This document shows positions 31,601 through 42,369 of a stretch of DNA of 64,000 bases, in pieces. The notes beneath the pieces were generated by a model. The model did no database searches. It was not told where the DNA came from and was given only the letters and a program-made list of their open reading frames with translations. The translations under genes were made by a program, and so were the position numbers. The stretch is taken from positions 248,001 to 312,000 of the forward strand of contig JAFCMP010000434.1 in NCBI GenBank assembly GCA_017506865.1. Direction: 5' to 3'. The DNA is from Tribonema minus. Taxonomy: Eukaryota > Sar > Xanthophyceae > Tribonematales > Tribonemataceae. Positions within the stretch are counted from its first letter, which is position 1. Every line of letters begins with the position of its first letter.

Positions 31601-34600
31601 GCGGCGGCGCACGACAGGCGTGCTTCGCTGCACAGACGTGACCCGCACCCATTGGTCACATGTGCGGACAAGGACCCCATGGCGGGGGGGGGGGGGGAGG
31701 GGAGGGCCAGAGTGTGCTGACCCTGACGAGCAGCTCTGGCAGCTTCTGCCGGCTTCTGATCGGAATTTGGAAATACATATAGGGAGGTGCTGCAGGTGAC
31801 AGCGTCTAGAGGTCTTCAACCGCTCACCCCAACCCTGATGCTAACCTTGACCCCAACCTAATCAAAAGTTGCAACCAGATCTGCATTACGGTCCCCGTGC
31901 CGAAAGTACAAATAATCAGTGACCTGCACATGCCCATGGTATTATGATGCGGATTACTGCTGAATCGAAAAATTTGATGCATGAGCTATTCAGCATGCAT
32001 TGCGAAGGTATACGGCAAGAGTTCAAGTTGTACTTCAAAGCTGAAGTTGACTTTTCACCTGCGGTGACCAACCCATGACACACGTTTCTAACTTGAAGGT
32101 GCCCGGCCCATGAGACACCCCACCCATGAGACACCTTTGCAAGTTCTAAGTGAAGTTGCACTTCAACTTTGACCGGCACATGGGACAGTTACTGCTGACA
32201 ACTGTGTAACTGCCGAGCACCCTGCAAGGCAGCTAAACTAACTCATAGAATGACAAGGAGCATTGCAAGCAAGATGCGCACTCCCCACATGGTTGAAGTT
32301 TTCGTATTGAGGTTCTTGTCGCCAGCGTTTGCCATGCTGTGCTGCTCACAGCCCTCCTGCAACCTGGCGCACCGACAGCTTTGTAGACGCGTGTGCTGTA
32401 TACATACCGTATACATACCGCATGCAGGCGAGGAGGCGCAGCGGCAGCGCCGCGTGGTGGGCGAGGCCCTGCATCGAGTCGGGCATCGACGCCCGCGGCC
32501 TGGCGGAGCGGCACTACGAGAACTCGCGGGACCCTCAGGTCGTCAAGGACATGCAGGCCATCACTGCCGCGCTGAAGCGGGCAGGCGCCGCGGACTGCAG
32601 CGTTGGCGCAGCTCTTGATGGCATCCAAGGCAAGGTGGACGTCCAGGTGGACTTCCGCCTCTTGACCAGGTCGTCCACCTCTTGACCAGGTGGACGTCCA
32701 CCTCGCCTTGGATGCCATCAAGAGCTGCGCCGACGCTGCAGTCCGCGGCGCCTGCCCGCTTCAGCGCCGCAGTGATGGCCTGCATGCCCTTGACGACCTG
32801 AGGGTCCTGCGAGTTCTCGTTGTGACGCTCCGCCATTTTTCTAGCTGCAAGGTGACCGAAGCTTGGTAAAGGTGAAGTTGCTGTTGAAGTTTCACATGCG
32901 GTGACCAGCCTGTGAGACACGTTCTAGCTTGAAGGTGAATTTTACAATGAAGTTTAGCCTGCGGTGACCAGCCTATGAGACTTGTTTGAAAGTGCCCAGC
33001 CCATGAGACACCTGGCCTCATGAGACCACATTTGTAAGTTCAAGGTGAAGTTTAACATGAAGTTTCACCTGCGGTGACCAGCCCATGAGCGACAGGCACG
33101 CCTCCACGAAGCCCTCCCCAACGCCCCCCTCCTGCTCCGGCCCGCCGAACACCTCCTGCACCTCCGCTATCTGAGCGGTGCCACGCAAGTCAAGAAGAGT
33201 CAGTGCTCCGCAGTTACACGCGAACTGGCATGCCGCCGCAGATGTACAGGCGTGCATGAGCCACTTACGCGCGACCACATTGAGGAACCATGCACCCGCC
33301 AATACACGCTGGCATATGCATGGGTGAAGTCGCCTTCTGCTGTCAACTTCATGTCTGGTTTATGCTTGAATTTGAAGTTTTGCGGACCAGCGGCGAAGGG
33401 TGGCTCGGGTGGTGCACACACTGGTGACTTCTGACTCATGACTCATGACTCGACTTGTTACTTGTCGCGTGAGCGCACACCACGACAATGGAAAAGCTTT
33501 GAAGGTCATGTCAGCGCTGCGAGCGAATCACTACTTCAACTTGCTGTAAAGGTGCGTCCTCGTGACGCGATTGCGCCATTGCAAGTTGTAAGTGGCGACT
33601 TCAGGCGTGTCAGGCGACTCGCTTACGGACCAAACCGGCGGCGGCGGTCAACGCATCGCACTGGCCCACGTGTGCTTGTTACAATGGTATACCTCACTAA
33701 AACGGTAATGGTGCTAACATAGCCATGCAAACGCTGTAACAATCTATGCTGCAGTGTGTTCAGCACCGCCAACTCCGTGGCTGCCAGTGCGTCAGTGCCC
33801 GGCGCCTACCTCAGCAGCACAGTGGCAGTCCTCGCATACTTATGCCAACACCATTGCGATCGCCGCTGCACTGTGTGCGGCACTGCCAACTCATTATGGC
33901 GGCCATTGTCTCTGGGTCCATTGCCTACTTCATCAACACGGTGTCAGTCCTCGCATACTTGTACGATTGACGCTGCAGATTGTGCGGCACCGCCAACTCA
34001 CCATAGCGGCAAGTGTGTCAGCGTCCGGCGCCTGGCCCGGCAGCAGCGGCTGCCGCGGCTGTCCCGCAGCGGCGGCAGCAGTAGCAGCAGCAGTGCTCAA
34101 ACCTGCTGCAGCAGCGCTCGACGACGGCGTGCCGCGAGCTCGTGCAGAGGGCTTGGTGCAGGACGCTTCTAGCTTCGGCAACCCCTCAATGACCTGTAAA
34201 TAAGGGAGCGGCAACTACCAGGTGTTGGTATCAGGTGTTGGTATCAGACTTGATCCCTCCTGTTTCGGCTGCAGTTGAAGTTGAAGTCGTAGAGGAATCT
34301 GTCTACATTTGCTGCCATCATATAGCAGCATAGAGGCAAGGCGGAGGCAAGGCGCTGCTGGCAAGAAGACTTCCAGATCTAAAGACTTGAAGTTTTGGCA
34401 GCCCTTGCATCACCTGCAAATAATGTAGTGATCACCTCTGGATTTAGGACTGGTTCCTGAATATTCTAGTTTGCATGCGTCAGAATACGCTGCAACAGAT
34501 GAGCGCAGGCAAGCTTGCACCGATTTGCAGCAGTGCTTCTCAAGAGCCGGCTGTGCTGCTGAGGCACGCGCGTTGAGCACGGCGACACAGACACGCAGTG

Positions 34601-37600
34601 CTGTCTGAACCACGCTGAGGCCCCGCGTTGCCGGCAACCAATCACAGCACCGAGGCCAAGTTGGCATCAAGGTACCGCAGTGGGTGTCGTTGAATGTGCT
34701 TACGTCGAACGATATGTCGAGGCACAAGCAAGCAATGTGTCTTTCCTCCGCCCCTTCTACGCTCCTCACTGCATAGCTGGCACAGGTAGGTGGTCGCAGC
34801 GGCCCTCTTTCAGGGCGCTCGCCGCAACAGCCGTCACGCAGCCGCCGCTGCCATCTCGGCCCCTGCCCCCCCTACCCTAACCCTAGTCCCACACCCCACA
34901 TCCCAACCCTGACCCTGATCCTGACAACACACTGCCCACCCGACACTGACCCTAGCATTAGGCACACGCACCTGGCACACGTAGTCGCAGCGGTCCTCCT
35001 CCAGGCGGCCCACGGCGGCGGCAGCGCGCAGCCGCTTTGCCAGCCCGAAGAACGACGCGTACCCCCCCAGCAGCGCCCCCACGCGCCCCCCCTCCGCCAC
35101 CCCCGCGGTCGCCCCCGCCAGCGCCAGCGCGAACGCCAGGAGCCCCTCGGACGCTGCCTCGGCAACTTCAACATCAACTTCAACACTGTCCATCGGCGCC
35201 AGGTTCAGCGTCTCCACGAGCTCACCCACAAGCTGCAGCAGCTGGCGCCGCGCGACGAGGCAGGCCCTGCGTCCGCGCGCCGCCGTTACTGACGTAACTG
35301 CTGTAACCGACGTAACTGCCAGCGCGCGCTCCAGCGCGGGGAGCGTCGCCTCGTACGTCAGCGCGAGCGCCGCGCACAGGCCCTCCCCCTCCAGCTCTCC
35401 GGGGGGCTGCATGGGGGGGAAAGGGGGGGGGGGGGGGGGGGGCGCGAGCAGGATTGATTAGGTCAGGTTAGAAAGGTAGGGTTTACTGCAGGGTCAAGGA
35501 TACGGTTGGAAATGAGGGGTCGAGGGTCAAGGCTAGGGGGATTGGGGTGAGGTGGTGGGTGTAGGTTGAGGCGTGAATCTGAGTTAACACAAGAGGCAGC
35601 GCTCAGCAATGTTCGGAGCGACACAGCATATGCCGGCCGGCTCTAAATGCTGTGCATGTGAAAGCGGCGCACGAAGCGGCGGCACTGGGAGGTCCACATG
35701 CGACGAGCGCTGAGAGCGTCGCGTGTGCGCGAAGCGGCGCCCAGCAATGTGCAGGGCAGTAATGGATTGCGTGTTGGGGGAGCCAGCCATGCCTACACAG
35801 CACGCGTGGGCGGCTCCGGCGGTGTACCGCCGCTGTCTTCGCTTTCAACACGCGTGTACTCTCTCTTCACTTGAAGAATACTTCTACAACATCTTCAACA
35901 GGTGACTTGCCTGCAGAGCGCGCGCTGCGAGCGCGCCGCCGCAGCGCGCCAGCTGCAGCAGCGTCGCCGCAACGTCTACGACGTACATGGCAAGGTCCGC
36001 CGCCGTGTCGGCAGCAGCAGCGGCACTTGCTGCGCCCTCGCCGCCGCCGGCAGCGGCAGCAGCGGCGGCGGCGGCGACGGGCGGCGCCGACAGCGCTGAG
36101 CACTGCGCGTGCACTTCCTGCGAAGCCGCGCAGCGAGACGGGGCGAAAAGCGTAGGGAAGATGAAAGAAGAGTTGCGGCGGCGGTAGTCCTTGCAGCACT
36201 CATGAGCTGAGCGCTGAACTGCAGCAGCAGCGGCGCGCCTCGGTGCGGCGGGGCCCGCGCAGCCGGCGCCTCCGCCGCGGAGCATCAGCCGCATTGCATA
36301 TTATAGCTCGCCGATCAGTCGTTGCGTAACAATTCGATGCTTCGGCCATGCACTTCACTCTCGGCGACTGGCCGACCTCAACGACAAGTTGCGGTTTGGA
36401 TCAGCGTTGCAGCGCACGCCGGGGCCGCGCGCGCGCCCGCAGCGCCTCCGCCGCTGACCGCGCTGCCGCCGCCGACTCCACTGCCACCACGGCCGCAGCC
36501 CTGCCGCCGTGCGAGACAGCCCTCCGGTAACATGTCAACGCTGTTAGGCGTTGTGAAACTCTATTTATTACAATAATCGACTGGCCACGGCAACTTGCGC
36601 TCAGAGCTGAGATTGGCATCAGCCACCACAGCGCGCGCCGCCGCCGCCGCCGCCGCCTCCGTCGGCAGCGCCAGCGGCGGCCACGCCGCAGTGGCAAAGT
36701 GCAGTGGGCTATCATTTCAACGCTGCACGTGCTGCGATGATATACTGTACGCCATCGGCACATGGCAACGGCAATATGCACATACGGCCACAATGACCTT
36801 AGGCGGCAAGGTGCGCATGCGTACCTGCAGCACCGCCGCCACAGCACGCGCCGCCGCCGCCGCCTCCGCCGGCAGCTCCGGCCGCAGCGCCGCGAGCGCG
36901 GCAAACAGGCCGCGCAGCAGGTTCGCGTTGGCGACGCCGTAGATCGCGCACACGTCGAGCAGCGCGGGCACGGAGAGCAGGCCCGACTGCGTCAGCGCTC
37001 CGCCGTAGGCGCGCGCGGCCGGCGCGCCGGGGGTCACGTGTAACTGTTGTTCTAGGGCGGCGACTTCGGGGCCCACGAGGCGCAGCAGCAGCGCCAGGAC
37101 GCGGCGCGTGAGCTGGACGAGGGCCTGCGCGGCGGCAGCAGCAGCGCTCAGCGCGTTACGACGGGTGTTACCAGTTGAAGTTGCTGAGAAGTCGCATGCG
37201 TCGGAAGCGCAAGCTAAGTATCAGCAGCAAGCCGGGCGCTGCGTGATCGCAAAGTCTAGCTTGAACCCTAACCCTAACTAGTACTTCTAGCACTAAGCTC
37301 ATGCACTCAGGCTCCGTGTGGCGCAGCAGAGGGGGTGAGAGGCATAGGCGGGGGCTGCACCAGGGCCTAAGCAGCGGGCATCGGCGCACGCATGAGATCT
37401 ACCATGACCCCCACGTGACACATGGGAATCATGTGCCTGCAAGGCGCACGCAACCAGGCAAAAGAACGTGCCAGTTGACGGCGCACTGCACTTCGCACTG
37501 CTCGACGTAAGCCGGGGCCCGATACGCGCCTCACAGCGGCGCACGGTGATCAGTGCACGTGGCGTGCGCTCTGCAGCCGGCGCGGTGAAAGGCGCACATT

Positions 37601-38065
37601 CGCACATTCACTCATGCGCACGAACGAGCATGCACGCACGCACGCACGCACGCACACGCATGCGCTCAGGGAGCGTGCTGCAGCAGGCACTTTTTGTTTT
37701 TCGCTGCCGATGGCGGCGGCGTTCTTGTCCACGCCAGATTGTTTCCCATCCCGACCTGCTGTTGTCGGCGCAGCCAGCGCCAACCCTAACCCATCTAACC
37801 CTAGCTCAACCCTCTTCGGCGGACGCACCTGGCTCTCCGGGCCGGTGAACTCTGCGGGGTTGCTCCGAACTTCAAGCTCGTGCTGGCGCCGCCTGTGCCT
37901 CAGGAACGTGTCCAGGAACTGTCCCAGGCCGCTGTCCTGGAGAACGATGCTGGAAAAGTCCGGGAACGGTAGCAGCAGCAGCGCTCCGAGGGCGCTGTTG
38001 GCTTGCGCGACGGGCCCCGTAGTGTCCGGGGGCGCGTCGTTGTCCTTCGGCAGAAATGCCAGCCA
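28660..38065 (-). CDS. ASCC2: ASCC2, activating signal cointegrator 1 complex subunit 2 (CUE protein)
   Basis: Minus-strand exons: 37829-38065, 36825-37124, 35911-36117, 34972-35406, 34002-34193, 33069-33170, a missing link, 30676-30881, 29806-29994, 28660-29158. The first five junctions are phase 0. Matches to ASCC2 run the whole length: PFPDFSSIVL with LGQFLDTFLRH; LLSVPALLDVCAIYGVANAN; LAMYVVDVAATLLQL; LCAALALTYEATLPALERAL; the CUE domain IAEVQEVF, GEGFVEACLSLMGWSPQ; the acidic EYEDDYDDQYDN; and the basic end NHSRKKGALRKLARAGF. The CUE domain binds K63-linked ubiquitin; ASCC2 works with ASCC3 in alkylation repair and ribosome quality control. The start exon (right of 38065) and an exon after the CUE part were not found. 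The last exon is rich in Gln, Ala and Gly. The donor after 35911 is GC (GCAAGT). Confidence 0.88.
29490..29875 (-). repeat. Copies of an ASCC2 exon donor edge (29806)
   Basis: The plus-strand block CATACCTATTGGTGTTGCGC with GCGCCCGCCCAGAAGCGCTCATC (29801-29845) is copied at about 29690-29740, at 29585-29625 and, shortened, near 29497-29522. Each lies in the downstream intron. Confidence 0.8.
30270..30725 (-). repeat. Four extra copies of an ASCC2 exon donor edge (30676)
   Basis: The edge CACCTGAGCACTGCCCTCTC with GTCCAGCAGCGCCTCGCGCTC is found at the real border (30673-30715) and at about 30269, 30363, 30427 and 30571. Spacers are CCCTAG/CTACCTAC-type simple repeats. The 30427 copy extends furthest into the exon (to TGCGCCTTGACCAC). 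All keep a GT donor. Confidence 0.88.
30838..31245 (-). repeat. Copies of the acceptor edge of ASCC2 exon 30676-30881
   Basis: A unit of about 190 bases (exon start, CTGCGCCGTGTAC acceptor region and intron ending in GATGCACAAAAGACC) is present at 30838-31030, 31031-31220 and in part at 31221-31250. Confidence 0.8.
32040..33100 (-). repeat. Copies of the donor edge of the CUE exon
   Basis: TTTCACCTGCGGTGACCAGC with CCATGAG marks the real donor (33061-33090). Copies are at about 32955-32985, 32880-32915 and 32048-32080. They are separated by spacers rich in GAAGTT/TTGAAGGTGAA. Confidence 0.82.
32501..32835. repeat. Near-perfect inverted repeat inside an ASCC2 intron
   Basis: Arms 32501-32650 and about 32686-32835 are reverse complements with only a handful of differences over 150 bases; the loop is about 35 bases. 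Each arm reads as MAERH(N/Y)ENS(Q/R)DPQV or a close variant, continuing MQAITAALKRAGAADCSVGA, on opposite strands. The plus arm is preceded by a GCATGCAG acceptor-like site. The peptide is not part of ASCC2 as I know it. Confidence 0.8.
33755..34040 (-). repeat. Copies of an ASCC2 exon donor edge (34002)
   Basis: The block GCGGCACCGCCAACTCACCA with TAGCGGC (33985-34010) and the exon beyond is copied at about 33878-33905 and 33762-33810 (AGCACCGCCAACTCCGTGG then GTCAGTGCCCGGCGCCT). Spacing is about 110 bases. Confidence 0.75.
36455..36860 (-). repeat. Copies of an ASCC2 exon donor edge (36825)
   Basis: CACGCGCCGCCGCCGCC and the following CCTCCGCCGGCAGC (about 36842-36875) recur at 36625-36675 and, diverged, at about 36460-36500. 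The sequence is simple, so part of the likeness may be convergent. Confidence 0.5.
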
Positions 38066-40440
38066 CTGCAGCAGCGAGCAGCACAAACTTCAACTTAGCG
38101 GCGGTACCGCCATGCCCTGGCAGTCTCATAGTTCTGAGTTCAAATTGAGGATCAGAGTGGTTTGACACAGCGGCAAGCTGCGTTCTGAAACAGTGAAGAG
38201 CAAGGTCGCCTGGAAGGGGCCATTTTTATTATAGTACCATCAGATCTGAATACCAGGGCTCCACAGGAAAGACTTAAAGGTTTTTGTCGCAGCTGCACAT
38301 GGACGCGCTGTTGCTGCGCTGATGATTAAACGCTGTGCCAACGATACGAGAGTGCTGCGTGTGCGTTCGTGCGACGTCACGGGATGCGCCTTCGCTGTCC
38401 TTGGGCATGTACGCTATAGTCGTAGATGTATTCTATGACTACAGTCATAGATGTAGTCATCGCAGCGATGCAGAGTTCAGCACTCAGAAGGGCCGCGATG
38501 TGCAGTGGCTGCGCACATGTGAACGGTGCTACCATCAGCGTGTGCCATCGGCGTAAGAAACGTCAGCTCATGTGCATGCGATGCATGCTGAAAAGTAGCA
38601 GCGGACTGACGGGGCAGCTCTGGACCATAGTGCAATCTCTTTCAGGGCGGTGCACCACCAAAGGCAGGAAGGGTGCAGGCTGTGCCGCTCCCACGGCACG
38701 TGACAGCCAATACAGGCCCGCTTATGTTCTGAAGTGCCTGTGATGCATTTTTTGGGTTACTGATGTTCGTCCCATAGAACATCCTTGCTTGAAGTCTACA
38801 GCCGGCATGTAGCCGCGATCTAGCATGAAGCTTCTGGAATGAAACCGTGCCTGCTTCTGGATAACGTGTGAATCCTCCTTGCGCTGCATGTTGAGGTGGG
38901 GACGCAGGCATCCGCTCCACATGTGGTGTCGCCCAAGATAGTGTTGTCATGTAGGTGCTGAGCTCCGTGATCACTCAAACCTTGATCGATAGGACTGGGG
39001 GCTTTCAGTGATACACAGAAGCTGGGTCGTCAGTTCAGTTGCCCGGTCGGCACTCATGCTGTACGCCTGCTGATAACAGCAGAAGCAAAAGCTGAAGCTG
39101 CAAAGTCCATATACTCATGATGTCATGCTCCAGTACTCGCATACCTGGTGTTGCGACAAGCCCTTGTGCTTGTCACGCAGCTCTTTCCAGCTCCGCTGCA
39201 TGGTACAGCCGCAGTTCTTCGCGCGCACTCACACAACTAGGAACTTCGAACTTCAACCCTTCTGCTGCCAACTCCAACTTCACTTTGTCGGCACATGCTT
39301 CAACGTTCAACGTTGGCCTCCCTGTGGTACTTGACTCTGTAGACACCAGCGTGTGGACATTAGCAAGTGGTTGCTGAAATGGTGTGCTCCATGACCGAAT
39401 CAGTCTTCAGGCCGCACGCATGGAGCAATCCTGAGACGGTGGTTTTCCTTGGTGCAGCGCTCAGATGGCTACATGACATTTCAAGACCACAGCAAACAGC
39501 TGCTGCGCATCGATGTATGCAACACAGAACAGGCTTTTGCGGGAGGCGCAGACGTGCCGCGGCAGGCAGTCAGTCAGTAGTGGCATGCCACCTAAGGGTG
39601 GTTGGTCATCGCTGGGCGCGGTGCCCTGCTGGGAGGCGCTGCCATTCTACAGTGCTGTTGCGGTGATGAGCCTGCATTTGTGTGCAGTGACAGAAGCGCG
39701 CGGTTTCCTGTACATTCTCACTGGCATGGGGATGCAGGCGGCAACGAGCGCAGATGGCAGCTTAACAGCGCAGCCTTAACACTTATTGCGGGGCTGTGTT
39801 CTCAGTGCTTCAGTAGGCAGCGCCTTTGCCGCTGAACACTCATATTAACGACACGGACGGCAGAATCGTAACCGGATCGGCAGGTGGGCGAGACTCCGAG
39901 GGGAGGGCAGACATAAGGCATGCGCTAATTGAGCACGCTGTTCTATCATGATAGCTGACCTACGACCACAAGCATGTGTTTATGCTGTATACTTGTAGTA
40001 TGTCATTGAAACGAATATGTTTGAAATGTAGGTAATCACGGACCAACCAACGAATGGTTGAGCAAGAACCCCGAACAAGTAAGTATAGCAATAGCCATCA
40101 CAATTTGTTTGATTTTGAGTAAGTGAACTGTTGACTGAATACACAACACCAAATACCTGCAGTTGTGGCAGCAGTTGGAGTGTGACTCAATGAGTCAATT
40201 GACTCATGCAGCAACAGGTCAGAAGAGTTACCTCCACATTTGTACCACACTGATGGTTGTCGTCAGATGGAGAGCGTTCAGGAAATTCTGACTTGTTACT
40301 ACTTGTGGACTGACTACACGTAATGGCCCCTCTGGTACTTTCCATCAATTCTCGCTCAAGGCGCGAAAAAGCCCAGATGAATGGTATCTAATTTGAAGCT
40401 TGCTGTATGGAATCTACCTGTCGTGTGACAGTCTGAAAGT
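38066..40440. other. Region with no recognised gene
   Basis: Should contain the missing first exon(s) of ASCC2 in its left part. I could not identify them. The rest, which is AT-richer near 39900-40150, shows nothing I can support. Confidence 0.35.
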
Positions 40441-40443
40441 GTC

Positions 40444-40870
40444 TCAATGACAACTACTCAAATGACGCCGCTGCCAAATGGCATCTCGAAATCCCCCCCT
40501 ACGTCCTCCTCCACGTGCCCCCCCCTCCCTGGATTCTGCCATGTGTGTCATGACACAGCCAGAGTACGCCATGTGGAGCGCTGCCGCTAGTGCCGAGCGT
40601 GAGCGCTGCCCTTGAGAGCTTTTGGGCGCGCTCTTCCGGGCACTGTCATCCTGCTGGCATACTCCGTCGTCACAGCCTCCAGCAGCTTCCGCCCCTGCGC
40701 CCCGCTGCTGCCAAATGACCCGATTCCCAAAGTGGCAAGTTTGTAGCAACTCTGATCATAATGACCGCTGGTACTTTTTATTAATTCTCGCTCAGGGCGC
40801 GAAAAAGCCCAGATGATTGGCATCTAGCTGTAAGGAATCTACATGTCGTATGACAGTCTGAAAGTGTCGC
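40444..40870 (-). pseudogene. Partial tandem copy of the retrotransposon-like C-terminus
   Basis: Repeats the last part of the neighbouring frame (YDQSCYKLATLGIG, GRKLLEAVTTEYASRM) with frameshifts and a deletion. The flank GTCGTATGACAGTCTGAAAG is close to its counterpart in the 3' flank (about 40423 versus 40846). Confidence 0.6.
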
Positions 40871-40882
40871 AACGACAACCAC

Positions 40883-41653
40883 TCAAACGCCACCGCCGCC
40901 AAATGGCATCTCGGGGTCCTCCCCTACGTCCTCCTCCATGTGCCCCCCCCCCCTGGATTCTGCCATGTGTGTCATGACACGGCCAGAGTACGCCATGTGG
41001 AGCGCTGCCGACAGTGCCGAGCGTAAGCGCGCCAGGGCGATGCCCTTGAGAGCTTTAGGGCGCGCTCCTCCGGGCACTGACATCCTGCTGGCATACTCCG
41101 TCGCCACAGCCTCCAGCAGCTTCCGCCCCTGCTCCCCGATGCTGCCAGATGACCCTATTGCCAATGTGGCAAGTTCGTAGCAATTCTGATCATAATGACC
41201 AGAATAGTGGGTAGTCTTGGCGGCCTCCTGGTCGCGGCAGCATCGCTCAGGGTCTGCTGCAGTCTTCGCCGCCCGCGACGCCACCTGTGCCTCGAAGCAG
41301 GTAACGTCCACCATGAGCGGTAGGTGGCGTGTCGGGTCGTCGTAGCCGGTCACCGGGAAGGCGTCGGCAGGCAGCACGATGTCCATCCTGCGACTCCCCG
41401 GCGGCCCGGCGGACCCCAGAAACGGCGTGTAGTCCTCGTCAACCAGTCCCGTTTTGAGGTATTGCCGCAGGATGCGCTGCGTGGCCCTCTTGACGCTATT
41501 ATGGACGATGGTGTCGTGCGCCTTGACGCGTGGCGCTTGACATAGCCGTGCATGCAGGGTGCCGCCCGTACCTTTTGCTTGTTCACACTGCTTGCCACTT
41601 GGCAATACTGTCGTTGGCGACACTGTGGCGGGGCGGGCGCTGCTGCAGCCCAT
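40883..41653 (-). CDS. C-terminal domain of a probable non-LTR retrotransposon protein
   Basis: Frame of 256 codons. The arrangement H-x-x-V near KAHDTIVHNSVKRAT, then SRRMDIVLPADAF, LMVDVTCFEAQ, a Lys in AAKTTHY, and a Gly-rich IGSSGSIGEQGRKLLEAVAT resembles the nuclease-like C-terminal region found after the reverse transcriptase in several algal and fungal non-LTR elements (D...D-V-T...K). No reverse transcriptase lies upstream, so the copy is 5'-truncated. It ends with an acidic and Gly-rich tail. A tandem partial copy follows at 40444-40870. Assignment is by pattern only. Confidence 0.45.
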   Translation of the reverse strand: MGCSSARPATVSPTTVLPSGKQCEQAKGTGGTLHARLCQAPRVKAHDTIVHNSVKRATQRILRQYLKTGLVDEDYTPFLGSAGPPGSRRMDIVLPADAFPVTGYDDPTRHLPLMVDVTCFEAQVASRAAKTAADPERCCRDQEAAKTTHYSGHYDQNCYELATLAIGSSGSIGEQGRKLLEAVATEYASRMSVPGGARPKALKGIALARLRSALSAALHMAYSGRVMTHMAESRGGGHMEEDVGEDPEMPFGGGGV

Positions 41654-42369
41654 GGATGCAATGACTCAAGCAGGTGACTGATCTTTATGTGTACACTTCT
41701 AAAATGGTGACCATTTCCGCCCTAGCAGGCTGCTTTTGTTAAAGTCGAATACCACCAAAGAGACAGAAGTCCAGGTTTGTTGTGATGGCAGCTTGTGATG
41801 TTGCAACCAATGCGACAACAACAAGAAAACTGATGCGATGACTGCAAATGAAAACAACAGGCAGCTTGCTTCGCAGCCACTCAGCGTCCTCTCATGGTAG
41901 ACAGAGCCCCTCCCCCCCCCCCCCCAACCATCACAGCTCTTACAGGTGTAGAGAGGGGACCCCCCCCCCACAACGAGACCACCAAAAAAACTGTACCGCC
42001 AGCATCATGACCACATGTACCCGGATCCAGAGCATTGTATGCAGGCCAGTGTTTATAGTATCACAAGACTTCACGCATGTATGCACACCTTCAATGGTGC
42101 ACACCCGCCTGTGTGTCAGCCCAATGCTTCTGCGCGTAGACCCTGCACCGCGTTTATTCTTCAACTTGAGGCAGGACGAGCCGAGAGAATAGCTCTGTTC
42201 TGAGACTAGACCCCTGCTCTTCTGCTGCATAGATACCGCTCCGCTGTTCGCCACAGAGTCATTCACCACTTCCCCGAGCACCAGTGACGCAGCACCACAC
42301 CACGGCTACTGCCGGAGATCTATACCTCGCCTCTCAACCACTCGCGCAGCTTTCAACGCCTGCAGTAAC
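41654..42369. other. Intergenic, upstream of AWPM-19 copy B
   Basis: C runs at 41912-41925 and 41961-41968. No gene seen; the last 100-150 bases are probably promoter and 5' leader of the gene starting at 42370. Confidence 0.4.

Noticed and set aside
37550..37830. Extension of the ASCC2 exon past 37829 (VRPPKRVELG and on)
   Set aside because: A GTGCGT donor at the ESQ codon and a phase-0 join to the next family-matching exon show that this part is intron.
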